A stretch of 40,317 bases of DNA, taken from NCBI GenBank assembly GCA_945957555.1, contig CAMFLX010000025.1, positions 1 to 40,317 of the forward strand. Reading direction: 5' to 3'. The notes below the pieces were generated by a model. It was not told the DNA's origin and made no database searches. It saw nothing but the letters and a program-made list of their open reading frames with translations. A program made the translations under genes and the position numbers. Position 1 is the stretch's first letter. Every line of letters starts with the position of its first letter. Shown one piece after another: positions 7,770-15,204 of this stretch. This DNA is from an uncultured Cytophagales bacterium. GTDB taxonomy: Bacteria; Bacteroidota; Bacteroidia; Cytophagales; UBA9547.

Positions 7770-7853
7770 TCGTCAAGAATTCAAGGACTTCGAAGGTGTT
7801 GTCTAAGTCCCCGAAGGTGTTGGCAAAGTTCCCGAAGGAGTTGTCAAGGTTGT
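7770..7853. repeat. 21-bp degenerate tandem repeat (about 4 units)
   Basis: Three clear units, each beginning CGAAGG, lie at 7791-7811, 7812-7832 and 7833-7853, with a weaker unit at 7770-7790. Read in one frame they encode a heptad of the type VPEGVGK, interrupted by one stop. A second frame is open across all units until a TAG at 7852. There is no start codon or clear gene around them, so they are either a decayed coding fragment or a non-coding satellite. Confidence 0.65.
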
Positions 7854-7919
7854 AGTGAGACCCGATTAAGACGAGCAGGCAAAGGTCGCTTTAGCAATAG
7901 TTGCCTCATCTAATAAATA

Positions 7920-8129
7920 TTAAGAACGATCTTCTTGAGGAAGTGTTTTTATAGGAGGCATTAGTATTGCAGGAGGTACGTCGGGCATGTCTGTGGAGAT
8001 CTTGGAAAAGTTTTGTTTTTGAGTTAATCGCTTTCTTTGTTTTGCTAAAATAGGGGTAAAATCCGAAAAATTGTTTCTGATTTTACTTTCAGAGCTCTTC
8101 TGTGCCTGGTTCGTTTCGCCGTCCTTCAT
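7920..8129 (-). CDS. Possible small hydrophilic protein (69 aa)
   Basis: The ORF from ATG 8129 encodes a polar protein rich in Lys, Ser, Gln and Pro, with no signal peptide or membrane segment and no recognisable domain. A TATCTTTA sequence at 8147-8154 (minus strand) is close to the -7 consensus and would give a leader of roughly 10 nt, which is the main support. It lies in a 900-bp stretch with little other coding content, so a spurious ORF cannot be excluded. Confidence 0.35.
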   Translation of the reverse strand: MKDGETNQAQKSSESKIRNNFSDFTPILAKQRKRLTQKQNFSKISTDMPDVPPAILMPPIKTLPQEDRS

Positions 8130-8633
8130 TATTATATTTTTTTTTATAAAGATATGTGATATCCCGTCAGTAAGTCTTATATAAATGATACCATTGTTTA
8201 CAATATTCTCACATTTTGAAAGACTCGATTTATTCCCATTGTCCTAGACGTGTGAGAAAGTCGATCGTATTGCCCCTTAAAGCCCCTTAAGCTATACGAA
8301 GTTCCGAGTAGCGCATTGCCCCTGTAGATTGTATAATTCAGGGAACTGTAAACCGGTAACTGACAACTAAAATCTCCCCTTAGATTTGGTATTGTTTTTG
8401 ATGGAATAAGGCCTACGTGATGATTTGAAAAAAAATCATTGAAATAACGAAAAATAAAAATAATTTTGCGTCTTAATTCATTGAACAACGTGATATACAC
8501 TTGCTTTAAATTTAGGTTACTTGACTTTCATTTTTTTGGTGTATTAATGCCTGTCTTAAGGCGTAGGCCCTAGGGCTATTATAACCCCTTTCTATTGATA
8601 AATAGTTGTTCACATTCATGATATTTAAATAAG
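8130..8633. other. 504-bp region without a convincing gene
   Basis: The only ORF above 60 codons here is a minus-strand frame (8198-8500) with no plausible start context, signal or domain. The region contains a local 10-mer duplication (GCCCCTTAA at 8272-8290), a GCCCTAGGGC palindrome (8567-8576) and a candidate promoter at 8439-8468. The last 165 bp probably form the 5' leader of the GNAT-argG unit. Confidence 0.5.
8439..8468 (+). promoter_or_regulatory. Candidate promoter of the GNAT-argG unit
   Basis: TTG (8439-8441) and TAATTTTG (8461-8468) are separated by 19 bp, matching the Bacteroidota promoter layout. It would produce a leader of about 160 nt, within which TGAACAAC (8482-8489) can pair with GTTGTTCA (8605-8612). 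Confidence 0.4.
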
Positions 8634-9293
8634 TTGACAAAAGACGATTTTACAATACAAGTTGCTTCGGAGCATCATCAAAAGTTTGCTGAAGCAATAT
8701 GCAAGGAAATGGAAGAAAGTGCAAAAGCACGTGGCACAGGCATTGCCAAGAGAAATCCAGAGTACGTAAAGCAAAAGATGCGTGAGGGTAAAGCCATCAT
8801 TGCGCTCACCAAAGATGAAGAACCACGATTTGCAGGCTTCTGTTATATAGAAAGCTGGGGTCACGAGAAGTTTGTGGCCAACTCAGGTCTTATCGTTGCT
8901 CCTGAATTCAGAAAAGCAGGGTTAGCAACAGAGATCAAGTACAGATCCTTTGATTTATCGAGGACTAAATACCCCAAAGCAAAGTTGTTTGGTCTTACTA
9001 CTAGTATTCCAGTCATGAAGATCAACCAAGAACTGGGCTATAAGTCAGTATCGTTCTCTGAGCTCACCGATGACGAAGATTTTTGGAAAGGATGTTCGAG
9101 TTGTATCAATTATGACATATTGACACGTACCAATAAGAAACATTGCTTATGTACTGGTATGCTGTACGATCCAGCCGAGAAGCATCCAGAAGCAAATAAG
9201 TCGGGGATATTAACCAACTTTGAGCGGTTTAAAGAGCTTGTGAAAATCAAAGAGACTTTGCTGGCCAAGTTGATGAAAAAGGAAAAGAAGTAA
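8634..9293 (+). CDS. GNAT acetyltransferase upstream of argG, probable N-acetylglutamate synthase substitute
   Basis: This 219-residue protein has a GNAT fold. The acetyl-CoA site is seen in LIVAPEFRKAGLATEI (residues 86-101), after a conserved N-terminal block ESAKARGTGIAKR. In Bacteroidota, a protein of this kind next to argG is thought to supply N-acetylglutamate for arginine synthesis; here that is inference from the neighbour. A cysteine cluster, C154-x2-C157 then C171-x-C173, follows the GNAT core and could bind a metal. The start must be TTG 8634: the upstream in-frame stop is at 8619-8621 and no ATG lies between. The first ATG would remove part of the fold. argG follows after 117 bp. 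Confidence 0.8.
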   Translation: MTKDDFTIQVASEHHQKFAEAICKEMEESAKARGTGIAKRNPEYVKQKMREGKAIIALTKDEEPRFAGFCYIESWGHEKFVANSGLIVAPEFRKAGLATEIKYRSFDLSRTKYPKAKLFGLTTSIPVMKINQELGYKSVSFSELTDDEDFWKGCSSCINYDILTRTNKKHCLCTGMLYDPAEKHPEANKSGILTNFERFKELVKIKETLLAKLMKKEKK

Positions 9294-9410
9294 GAGGTAC
9301 TAGCGCTTGGTATTTAATAGTTTGATAATAGTATTTTAATAAAAGATTCTTGAATAATAGCGTATTTAGCGCCATCGTTTAAGAACACATACACTGAATT
9401 TTTTATTGTA

Positions 9411-10604
9411 ATGAAGAAAAAACTTGTTTTGGCTTATAGTGGTGGTTTGGACACTACGTATTGTGTAAAATATCTCTCAGAAGACCTTGGCTACGAGGTA
9501 CACACTGTGATCGTAGATACAGGGGGCTTTAGTGCCGAAGAGTTGGCCGATATTGAGAAAAAAGCCTACGAGTTGGGTGTTGCAAAACACAACCGTGTGA
9601 ACCAAGTGCCTAAGTATTACAATGATTGTATTAGGTATATGGTGTATGGTAACGTATTGAAAAACAATACCTACCCATTGTCAGTATCGGCAGAGCGTAT
9701 GTTTCAAGCTTTGGCCATCGCCGAATACGCAAAATCTATCAATGCAGATGCGGTAGCACATGGTAGTACAGGTGCGGGCAACGACCAAGTACGTTTTGAT
9801 GTGGTATTCCATATTTTGATCCCAGGTGTGGAGATTATTACCCCAATAAGAGATAACAAACTGTCTCGTGAGGCGGAAATCGAATATTTGAAAGGCAAAG
9901 GCGTAGTACGCGATTGGACTAAAGCCGCTTATTCTATCAATAAAGGGATCTGGGGTACATCAGTAGGAGGGAAGGAGACCTTGACTCCTAACCAATACTT
10001 ACCTGAAAGTGCATGGCCTACACAAATCACCAAGACCACTCCAGAAGACTTGACTTTGGAATTTGAAAAGGGAGAATTGGTAGGAATCAACGGCGTGAAA
10101 ATGTCATCGGTGGATGCGATCTTAAAATTAAGAGATATTGCTCAGCCATTTGGCATCGGTAGAGACATCCACGTAGGAGATACCATTATTGGCATCAAGG
10201 GAAGAGTTGGTTTTGAGGCAGCGGCTTCTTTGATCACCATTAAGGCTCACCATTTACTAGAGAAACATACACTTACCAAGTGGCAAATGTATTGGAAAGA
10301 GCAGATGGCCAACTGGTATGGCACCTTACTGCACGAAGGTCAATACCTAGAGCCTGTGATGAGAGACATAGAAGTGTTCTTGGAAAGCACACAGAAGTCT
10401 GTAAACGGTAAAGTATTCGTTCGTTTAGAGCAAAGAAACTTCTACCTAACAGGTATTGAAAGTAAAAACGACTTGATGTCGTCTAAATTTGGAACTTACG
10501 GAGAGATGAACAACACATGGTCTGGCGAAGACGTGAGGGGCTTCTCAAAGATTTTGGCCAATCAGGCCATGTTCCATGGTCTGGTCAACGAAACACAGAA
10601 ATAA
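9411..10604 (+). CDS. argG: Argininosuccinate synthase
   Basis: This cytosolic enzyme joins citrulline and aspartate with ATP to form argininosuccinate, the penultimate step of arginine synthesis. The N-terminal nucleotide-binding loop AYSGGLDTTY (residues 8-17) is intact. GSTGAGNDQVRF, the citrulline/aspartate-binding segment, is present near residues 118-129, and KGIWG with its conserved context is near residue 190. Length (397 aa) is normal. It follows the GNAT gene on the same strand and ends at a strong intrinsic terminator. The remaining arg genes (argC, D, B, E, F) are not in this window, so the pathway is split across the genome. Confidence 0.97.
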   Translation: MKKKLVLAYSGGLDTTYCVKYLSEDLGYEVHTVIVDTGGFSAEELADIEKKAYELGVAKHNRVNQVPKYYNDCIRYMVYGNVLKNNTYPLSVSAERMFQALAIAEYAKSINADAVAHGSTGAGNDQVRFDVVFHILIPGVEIITPIRDNKLSREAEIEYLKGKGVVRDWTKAAYSINKGIWGTSVGGKETLTPNQYLPESAWPTQITKTTPEDLTLEFEKGELVGINGVKMSSVDAILKLRDIAQPFGIGRDIHVGDTIIGIKGRVGFEAAASLITIKAHHLLEKHTLTKWQMYWKEQMANWYGTLLHEGQYLEPVMRDIEVFLESTQKSVNGKVFVRLEQRNFYLTGIESKNDLMSSKFGTYGEMNNTWSGEDVRGFSKILANQAMFHGLVNETQK

Positions 10605-10606
10605 TG

Positions 10607-10630
10607 AAAGCCCCGCAAGGGGCTTTTTTA
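10607..10630 (+). terminator. Intrinsic terminator after argG
   Basis: AAAGCCCC (10607-10614), loop GCAA, GGGGCTTT (10619-10626), followed by more Ts. An 8-bp stem with a stable tetraloop and T-run, starting 2 bp after the argG stop codon. Confidence 0.9.
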
Positions 10631-10706
10631 TGATACAGGCTCGGCTATTGGATAAATTAAGTCAAACAGTTGGAATACTTCAGCTTATTTAGGAATTTTG
10701 TACAGT

Positions 10707-11294
10707 ATGGATACCCAAGGCAATTTACTCTTCCCCGTTTTTTTAAGACTCGATAAGCTTCAGCTCTTGGTGGTGGGTGGAGGTGCCGTGGGTACGGAGA
10801 AAACAATGGCCATATTTAACAGTAGTCCAAATGCACATGTAAAACTAGTCGCACCAGAGATCCGTGATGAAATCAAAGATCTGGCAGCTTCGGGAGTGGA
10901 TCTGAGACTACATCACAAGCCTTTTGACGAAAGCGACCTTGATGGCATAGATTTAGTAGTCATTGCCACGGCCAATCACGAGCTCAATCTGGGTGTGAGA
11001 GAAGCTACTCGCAAGAGGGGGATCATTACCAACGTAGCCGATACTCCCAATGAGTGTGATTTCTACTTGGGTTCCATCGTTAAAAAGGGAGATTTGAAAA
11101 TAGGGATTTCTACCAATGGTAAATCACCTACCTTTGCCAAACGTATCAGAGAGATGTTTGAAGAAATACTGCCTAATGGCATTCAGGAAATCTTGGACAA
11201 CTTGACCAAGATCAGGGAAAAACTGAAGGGAGACTTTGAATACAAAGTACAAAAGCTAAACGAAATAACTAACATAGAAAAAGAAAAATCATGA
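10707..11294 (+). CDS. Precorrin-2 dehydrogenase / sirohydrochlorin ferrochelatase family (CysG N-terminal-like)
   Basis: This enzyme family oxidises precorrin-2 to sirohydrochlorin with NAD+, and in some members also inserts iron, giving siroheme for sulfite and nitrite reductases. The N-terminal Rossmann motif VVGGGAVGTEK is near residues 23-33. The family segment TNVADTPNECDFYLGSIV is near residues 107-124, followed by LKIGISTNGKSPTFAKRIRE, as in Met8/CysG. At 195 residues it is the stand-alone dehydrogenase without the methyltransferase half. ATG 10707 is preferred to TTG 10698. The gene overlaps the next by ATGA, so the two are translationally coupled. No siroheme-using enzyme lies nearby in this window. 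Confidence 0.85.
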   Translation: MDTQGNLLFPVFLRLDKLQLLVVGGGAVGTEKTMAIFNSSPNAHVKLVAPEIRDEIKDLAASGVDLRLHHKPFDESDLDGIDLVVIATANHELNLGVREATRKRGIITNVADTPNECDFYLGSIVKKGDLKIGISTNGKSPTFAKRIREMFEEILPNGIQEILDNLTKIREKLKGDFEYKVQKLNEITNIEKEKS

Positions 11295-11668
11295 GTAAAA
11301 CAGGTTGGATTGTATTGACTGTAGGTATATTGTTTGTGCTAGGCATTGTGATGTACAATACCATAGACTATAGTGACGGTAGCAGAGCAGGTACCATTGT
11401 GAAATTAAGTAAAAAGGGTGTCTTGTTTAAGACATGGGAAGGCCAACTCAACTCTACCATGTTTATTTCAGGTGACGCCGCTGCTGCGGCAGCACAAAAC
11501 AATATCTGGGACTTTACAGTGGTTGCAAACGATTCATTGATCAGAGAAATGGAACTCTGCATGAAAAAAGGAACTAGGGTGCTCCTCAAGTACAATGAAA
11601 AATATACCAAACTGCCTTGGCGTGGCGATACCAAGTATATAGTGGTTGGTATTGAAGAAGACAAATAA
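11291..11668 (+). CDS. Small membrane-anchored protein of unknown function
   Basis: The 125-residue product has one N-terminal transmembrane helix (about residues 5-23) and a soluble domain outside the membrane. The domain contains the block YSDGSRAGTIVKLSKKGVLFKTWEGQL, cited here only by its position, residues 27-53. I recall this pattern from small Bacteroidota proteins of unknown role, some of which carry a misleading 6-phosphogluconate dehydrogenase label; no dehydrogenase feature is visible. A run of six alanines (in GDAAAAAAQ) lies mid-protein. The ATG overlaps the stop of the siroheme gene, which suggests a linked function or at least a linked dose. Confidence 0.75.
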   Translation: MSKTGWIVLTVGILFVLGIVMYNTIDYSDGSRAGTIVKLSKKGVLFKTWEGQLNSTMFISGDAAAAAAQNNIWDFTVVANDSLIREMELCMKKGTRVLLKYNEKYTKLPWRGDTKYIVVGIEEDK

Positions 11669-11692
11669 TTTGCCCACATCACCGTCATTACA

Positions 11693-11700
11693 TAATTTTA
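11693..11700 (+). promoter_or_regulatory. -7 element of the DUF1573 gene
   Basis: TAATTTTA differs from TAnnTTTG at one position and ends only 5 bp before ATG 11706. The transcript would be leaderless or nearly so. Confidence 0.4.
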
Positions 11701-11705
11701 CACCC

Positions 11706-12776
11706 ATGTTTAAGAGTGCCCTTCTTGTTGTCTTCAGTTGCTTAGTTATATGTATTCATGCGCAGCCCGTTATCAGCTTCGAAAAGACAGAGTTAGATAT
11801 TGGTGTTGTTAGTGAAAACGATGATATCATGATTGTTCCCATACCTATAAGAAACAAAGGGGATCAAGATTTGATCATTAAAGATGTTTCTACCTCATGT
11901 GGTTGTATGCTAGTGGAATACTCTTCTAAGCCCATACCTAAAGACTCATCCATCATCCTGAAAGTAAAAATCAATCCTAACAATAGACCTGGCTATTTCA
12001 GTAAAACGGTATCAATCACTAGCAATACAAAGCCTGACATCAATTTGATCATGATCAAGGGCGTAGTAAGTGCAAGGCCGCGTAACCCTTCAGTTGAATA
12101 TCCTGTGAAACGTGGGAATCTCCGTTTTTTAGGTTCTGGTTTTAATATTGGAGCCATTACTACCGAAAAGCCCATAGAGCGAAGAATGGAGATATATAAT
12201 GATTCTGACAAAGAAATTAAGCTTTTACCCAAGGCATTGCTACCAGCTCATATACAATTGGTCGTGAAAGAGCAAGTCTTAAAGCCTAGAGAGGTAAGTC
12301 TTTTGAAGATTATGTATGATGCCAAGGCCAAAAAAGATTATGGTTTTGTAAACGACTATATGGAGCTATACACCGACAGCCCCGAAGATTCCCTTTTGCC
12401 CATTAGCGTGTTTGGGACTATTGAAGACTATTTTCCTCCAATCACTGCAAAGGATCTGGCTTCTACTCCTAAAGCAGTGGTTGAGAAACAGGAGATATAT
12501 TTAGGCCGATATGGCAGAGGTACTGAGGTGCAAGGTTCATTTACCATTAAAAATGGTGGGGTAAAGCCCCTAATCATTAAAAAAATTAAGCCAAGCTGTA
12601 GCTGTGTTTCTGCTACTATGGCTTCGGACAAACTGGAAAAGCAACAATCAGAAATATTGAGCTTTAAAATAAAAACAAATGAGCTCGTAGGATCAAATGT
12701 AAAAACAATCACCTTGTTTACAAACGATCTCACAAGACATGTTGTTGTACTCACGGTAAGATTTGACGTATTTTAA
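11706..12776 (+). CDS. Exported protein with two DUF1573 (Ig-like) domains
   Basis: From ATG 11706 the protein is 356 residues with a signal peptide ending in Ile-His-Ala before Gln20. It has two copies of the DUF1573 Ig-like domain common in exported Bacteroidota proteins. The first (about residues 24-110) has STSCGCM at 63-68. The second (about 262-356) has PSCSCVS near 296-302. The paired cysteines in each are the family hallmark; their role is unknown, with metal binding or disulfide formation possible. The middle region is a further beta-rich Ig-like domain without the cysteine motif. A start at TTG 11646 would lie inside the upstream gene and is rejected. The stop is one base before the Mrp start codon, so the two genes are probably cotranscribed. 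Confidence 0.85.
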   Translation: MFKSALLVVFSCLVICIHAQPVISFEKTELDIGVVSENDDIMIVPIPIRNKGDQDLIIKDVSTSCGCMLVEYSSKPIPKDSSIILKVKINPNNRPGYFSKTVSITSNTKPDINLIMIKGVVSARPRNPSVEYPVKRGNLRFLGSGFNIGAITTEKPIERRMEIYNDSDKEIKLLPKALLPAHIQLVVKEQVLKPREVSLLKIMYDAKAKKDYGFVNDYMELYTDSPEDSLLPISVFGTIEDYFPPITAKDLASTPKAVVEKQEIYLGRYGRGTEVQGSFTIKNGGVKPLIIKKIKPSCSCVSATMASDKLEKQQSEILSFKIKTNELVGSNVKTITLFTNDLTRHVVVLTVRFDVF

Positions 12777-12777
12777 A

Positions 12778-13872
12778 ATGTATACACAAGAACAAGTAAT
12801 TAAAGCTTTAAGCACAGTTCAAGAGCCAGATCTTAAAAAAGATCTGGTAACTCTGAACATGGTTAAAGATGTGGCTATAGATGGGGAGAAGGTTTCGTTT
12901 ACAGTTGTATTGACCACACCCGCTTGTCCACTAAAAGAACTCATTAGAAACAGTTGTATTGATGCCGTTAAGAGGGAATTGGGCAACGCAGTTGTCGTTT
13001 TAGTAAATCTTACTGCCGACGTTACTTGGGGGCGTAACAATAATGGTCCCATTCTGCCGCAAGTAAAGAATATCATCGCCATAGCTTCTGGTAAAGGTGG
13101 TGTGGGGAAATCTACAGTAACTTCTAATCTTGCCGTTGCATTACAAAGAACTGGAGCGAAAGTCGGTATCATTGATGCGGATATTTTTGGACCTTCCATC
13201 CCTGTAATGTTTGGTTGCGAATCGGAACAGCCATTGATGGTGCAACGAGACGGGAAAAACTACATAGTGCCTCTCGAAAGACATGGTATCAAATTGATTT
13301 CCATCGGTTTTTTAACACCTGGCGATAGTGCAGTAGTTTGGAGGGGACCCATGGCTAGTAGTGCCTTAAGGCAGTTTATTACCGATTGTGATTGGGAAGA
13401 GTTAGATTACCTATTGATCGATTTACCCCCAGGTACAAGCGACATCCATTTGACTTTGGTACAAACAGTGCCCGTAACTGGTGCCGTTGTGGTCACAACG
13501 CCTCAAAAGGTTGCCATAGCTGATGCCCAACGAGGTCTGTCTATGTTTAAACAAGGTCAGATTAATGTTCCGATCTTAGGGGTTGTGGAAAATATGGCCT
13601 ACTTTACCCCTGAAGAGTTGCCTGACAATAAATATTATATTTTTGGAAAGGATGGCGGTAAGATATTGGCAGAAAAGAACGATGTGCCTTTCTTAGGTCA
13701 AATACCTTTAGTACAAGGAATTAGAGAGTCTGGAGATGATGGCAGGCCTGCAGTAATGAAAGACGATATTACCGCAAAAGCTTTTGAAAAGCTAGCTCAA
13801 GAATTGGCTAGACAGGTAGCGATGAGAAACGCACACGTAGATGCAACTAAAAGAGTTGAATTAAAGTTATGA
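12778..13872 (+). CDS. Mrp/ApbC/NBP35-type iron-sulfur cluster carrier ATPase
   Basis: This 364-residue cytosolic protein has an N-terminal MIP18/DUF59 domain (residues 1-85, with TTPACPLKE). A P-loop ATPase domain follows with the deviant Walker A GKGGVGKST (105-113), IDADIFGPSIP and IDLPPGTSD. Such proteins bind and pass on Fe-S clusters. The C-terminal CxxC that bridges the cluster between two subunits in E. coli Mrp is absent: the matching segment reads ENMAYFTPEELPDNKYYIFG. From memory, this is usual in Bacteroidota relatives. The start ATG 12778 directly follows the DUF1573 stop. The Nfu scaffold gene follows after 77 bp, which supports a role in cluster transfer. Confidence 0.92.
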   Translation: MYTQEQVIKALSTVQEPDLKKDLVTLNMVKDVAIDGEKVSFTVVLTTPACPLKELIRNSCIDAVKRELGNAVVVLVNLTADVTWGRNNNGPILPQVKNIIAIASGKGGVGKSTVTSNLAVALQRTGAKVGIIDADIFGPSIPVMFGCESEQPLMVQRDGKNYIVPLERHGIKLISIGFLTPGDSAVVWRGPMASSALRQFITDCDWEELDYLLIDLPPGTSDIHLTLVQTVPVTGAVVVTTPQKVAIADAQRGLSMFKQGQINVPILGVVENMAYFTPEELPDNKYYIFGKDGGKILAEKNDVPFLGQIPLVQGIRESGDDGRPAVMKDDITAKAFEKLAQELARQVAMRNAHVDATKRVELKL

Positions 13873-13892
13873 GAATAACATTAAAGATTGAT

Positions 13893-13900
13893 TATATTTG
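13893..13900 (+). promoter_or_regulatory. -7 element upstream of the Nfu gene
   Basis: TATATTTG matches TAnnTTTG, 49 bp before ATG 13950. No good -33 element is present, so it is a weak or secondary promoter. Confidence 0.35.
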
Positions 13901-13949
13901 CATTAGTGTTTAGTTGAAACTTCAATAGGTTTATAGATTCTTATTTAAT

Positions 13950-14186
13950 ATGCCAGAAATAATCCAAAGAGTAGAAGAAGCCCTCAACAATATCAGACCG
14001 TATCTTGAGGCTGATGGTGGTAATGTAAAGTTGCTCGAGATCACTGAGGATAAGGTAGTTATGTTAGAGCTGGAAGGAAACTGTGTCTCTTGCCCAATGT
14101 CTTCTATGACCATGAAAGCGGGTGTTGAAGATGCGATCAGAAGAGCTGTACCAGAGATTTCAAAAGTAATGGCTGTTAACATTTAG
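13950..14186 (+). CDS. NifU C-terminal domain (Nfu) iron-sulfur scaffold protein
   Basis: A 78-residue stand-alone Nfu domain that can hold a [4Fe-4S] cluster between two subunits and pass it to client proteins. The family signature is complete: RPYLEADGGNVKLLEI (residues 16-31), then GNCVSCPMSSMTMKAGVEDAI with the cluster ligands Cys45 and Cys48. The length equals the bare domain, with no N-terminal A-type or IscU domain. It follows mrp on the same strand with a possible promoter of its own. A strong hairpin terminator follows. Confidence 0.93.
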   Translation: MPEIIQRVEEALNNIRPYLEADGGNVKLLEITEDKVVMLELEGNCVSCPMSSMTMKAGVEDAIRRAVPEISKVMAVNI

Positions 14187-14213
14187 ACGTAAAATCTGAA
14201 TAAATCATATTTT

Positions 14214-14247
14214 AAAAGCTACTGATTCGAGGAATCAGTAGCTTTTT
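14214..14247. terminator. Bidirectional terminator between nfu and the convergent 14266-14997 gene
   Basis: A perfect 15-bp stem (14214-14228 with 14232-14246) closes a 3-nt loop. It has A-runs on the left and T-runs on the right, so it can end transcription from both sides. Confidence 0.88.
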
Positions 14248-14265
14248 CTTCGTAAAAGCTTTAAA

Positions 14266-14997
14266 TTAGTTTGGCTTTTTATATAAATATTCTTCTGTCT
14301 GTTTCATCTCAGGAGCCCTAGCAGTAAGTAATTCTAAAAATAACTTGGTCTTTTCTTGCATGGTGCTCCATTTGGTATCAACTTTTCTACGGAGATATGG
14401 TGACAGTTCGGGATAAACTCCAATAATCTGTTGTTTTGTATAACATTCTATTCCGTTAGCGAGCGCTAAGGTTTGACCTAGTTGAAATGCCAAAGTCTTT
14501 TTGATCTCAATATGGTTTTGTGATTTACCCCAATCGCTGATTTTTTCATACTCTATCTGATGTAAGACCTGAATTTTATTATAAATATCAGCGTTAAGAG
14601 CTCCTTTTATCCTTTTTCTATATATGGTTTTCGTCATGATGGATAAAATAACGCGTAGGCATCTGATCGTTTTTAGATCTAAGTCACGACTTAATGTTTG
14701 AGTAATTTGATTTTCATAGGCCTGTGTGTGTAGTGAATAGGTAAAATACAATGAATTATTCAATTCATCGGCAGTGCCCTTATAGACTTCAGCTACGATC
14801 CCCTCCTTACATACGGCTAGATTTGGGTTAATAACCTTGTTTGGAAAGGTTTCTTTTAATTTCAATGCATAAGTTTTTGCCAAGTTTAACTTTTGCTCAA
14901 TAGTTTTGGGCATCATTTCTGGAAAGAAGACAACATCTAAGTCTTGAGAATCTTCAGAACCAAAGATTTGAAAGGGCGGAAGAGTGTTGTCGACCAT
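14266..14997 (-). CDS. Putative divergent nucleotidyltransferase-fold protein
   Basis: This 243-residue protein begins with FQIFGSEDSQDLDVVFF. It has the Gly-Ser ... Asp-x-Asp pattern (Gly13, Ser14, Asp19, Asp21) of the pol-beta nucleotidyltransferase superfamily active site. A second conserved-looking block, KGTADELNNSLYFTYSLH, spans residues 73-90. The remainder is mostly helical and basic. No signal peptide or membrane segment is present. The reading as a nucleotidyltransferase is inference from the motif alone; a third catalytic acidic residue was not placed, so an inactive or different fold is possible. The gene is alone, convergent with nfu, with a shared terminator. Confidence 0.6.
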   Translation of the reverse strand: MVDNTLPPFQIFGSEDSQDLDVVFFPEMMPKTIEQKLNLAKTYALKLKETFPNKVINPNLAVCKEGIVAEVYKGTADELNNSLYFTYSLHTQAYENQITQTLSRDLDLKTIRCLRVILSIMTKTIYRKRIKGALNADIYNKIQVLHQIEYEKISDWGKSQNHIEIKKTLAFQLGQTLALANGIECYTKQQIIGVYPELSPYLRRKVDTKWSTMQEKTKLFLELLTARAPEMKQTEEYLYKKPN

Positions 14998-15204
14998 TGA
15001 AAACGGATTAGTGTTTAGATTCCTGACATGATTAAAATGTTAAGGTAATACAATTTAGTGTCAAATAAGTAAGAGAAATACATGTATTTGAATTAATAAC
15101 TGCTATGAGTGTAGTTAAATAGTACTGTTAAAAATATTGGTAATAAAGTATATGGTTAAGTAAGTCTAAAATATTATTTTGCATTATAAAAAGCATCCAT
15201 CATC

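Noticed and set aside
8198-8500. 100-codon minus-strand ORF in the 8.1-8.6 kb gap
   Set aside because: No signal, domain or start context. It overlaps the candidate promoter of the GNAT-argG unit and reads like non-coding sequence.
12428-12754. 108-codon minus-strand ORF
   Set aside because: A shadow of the DUF1573 gene; the plus-strand frame has clear SCSC and Ig-like patterns.
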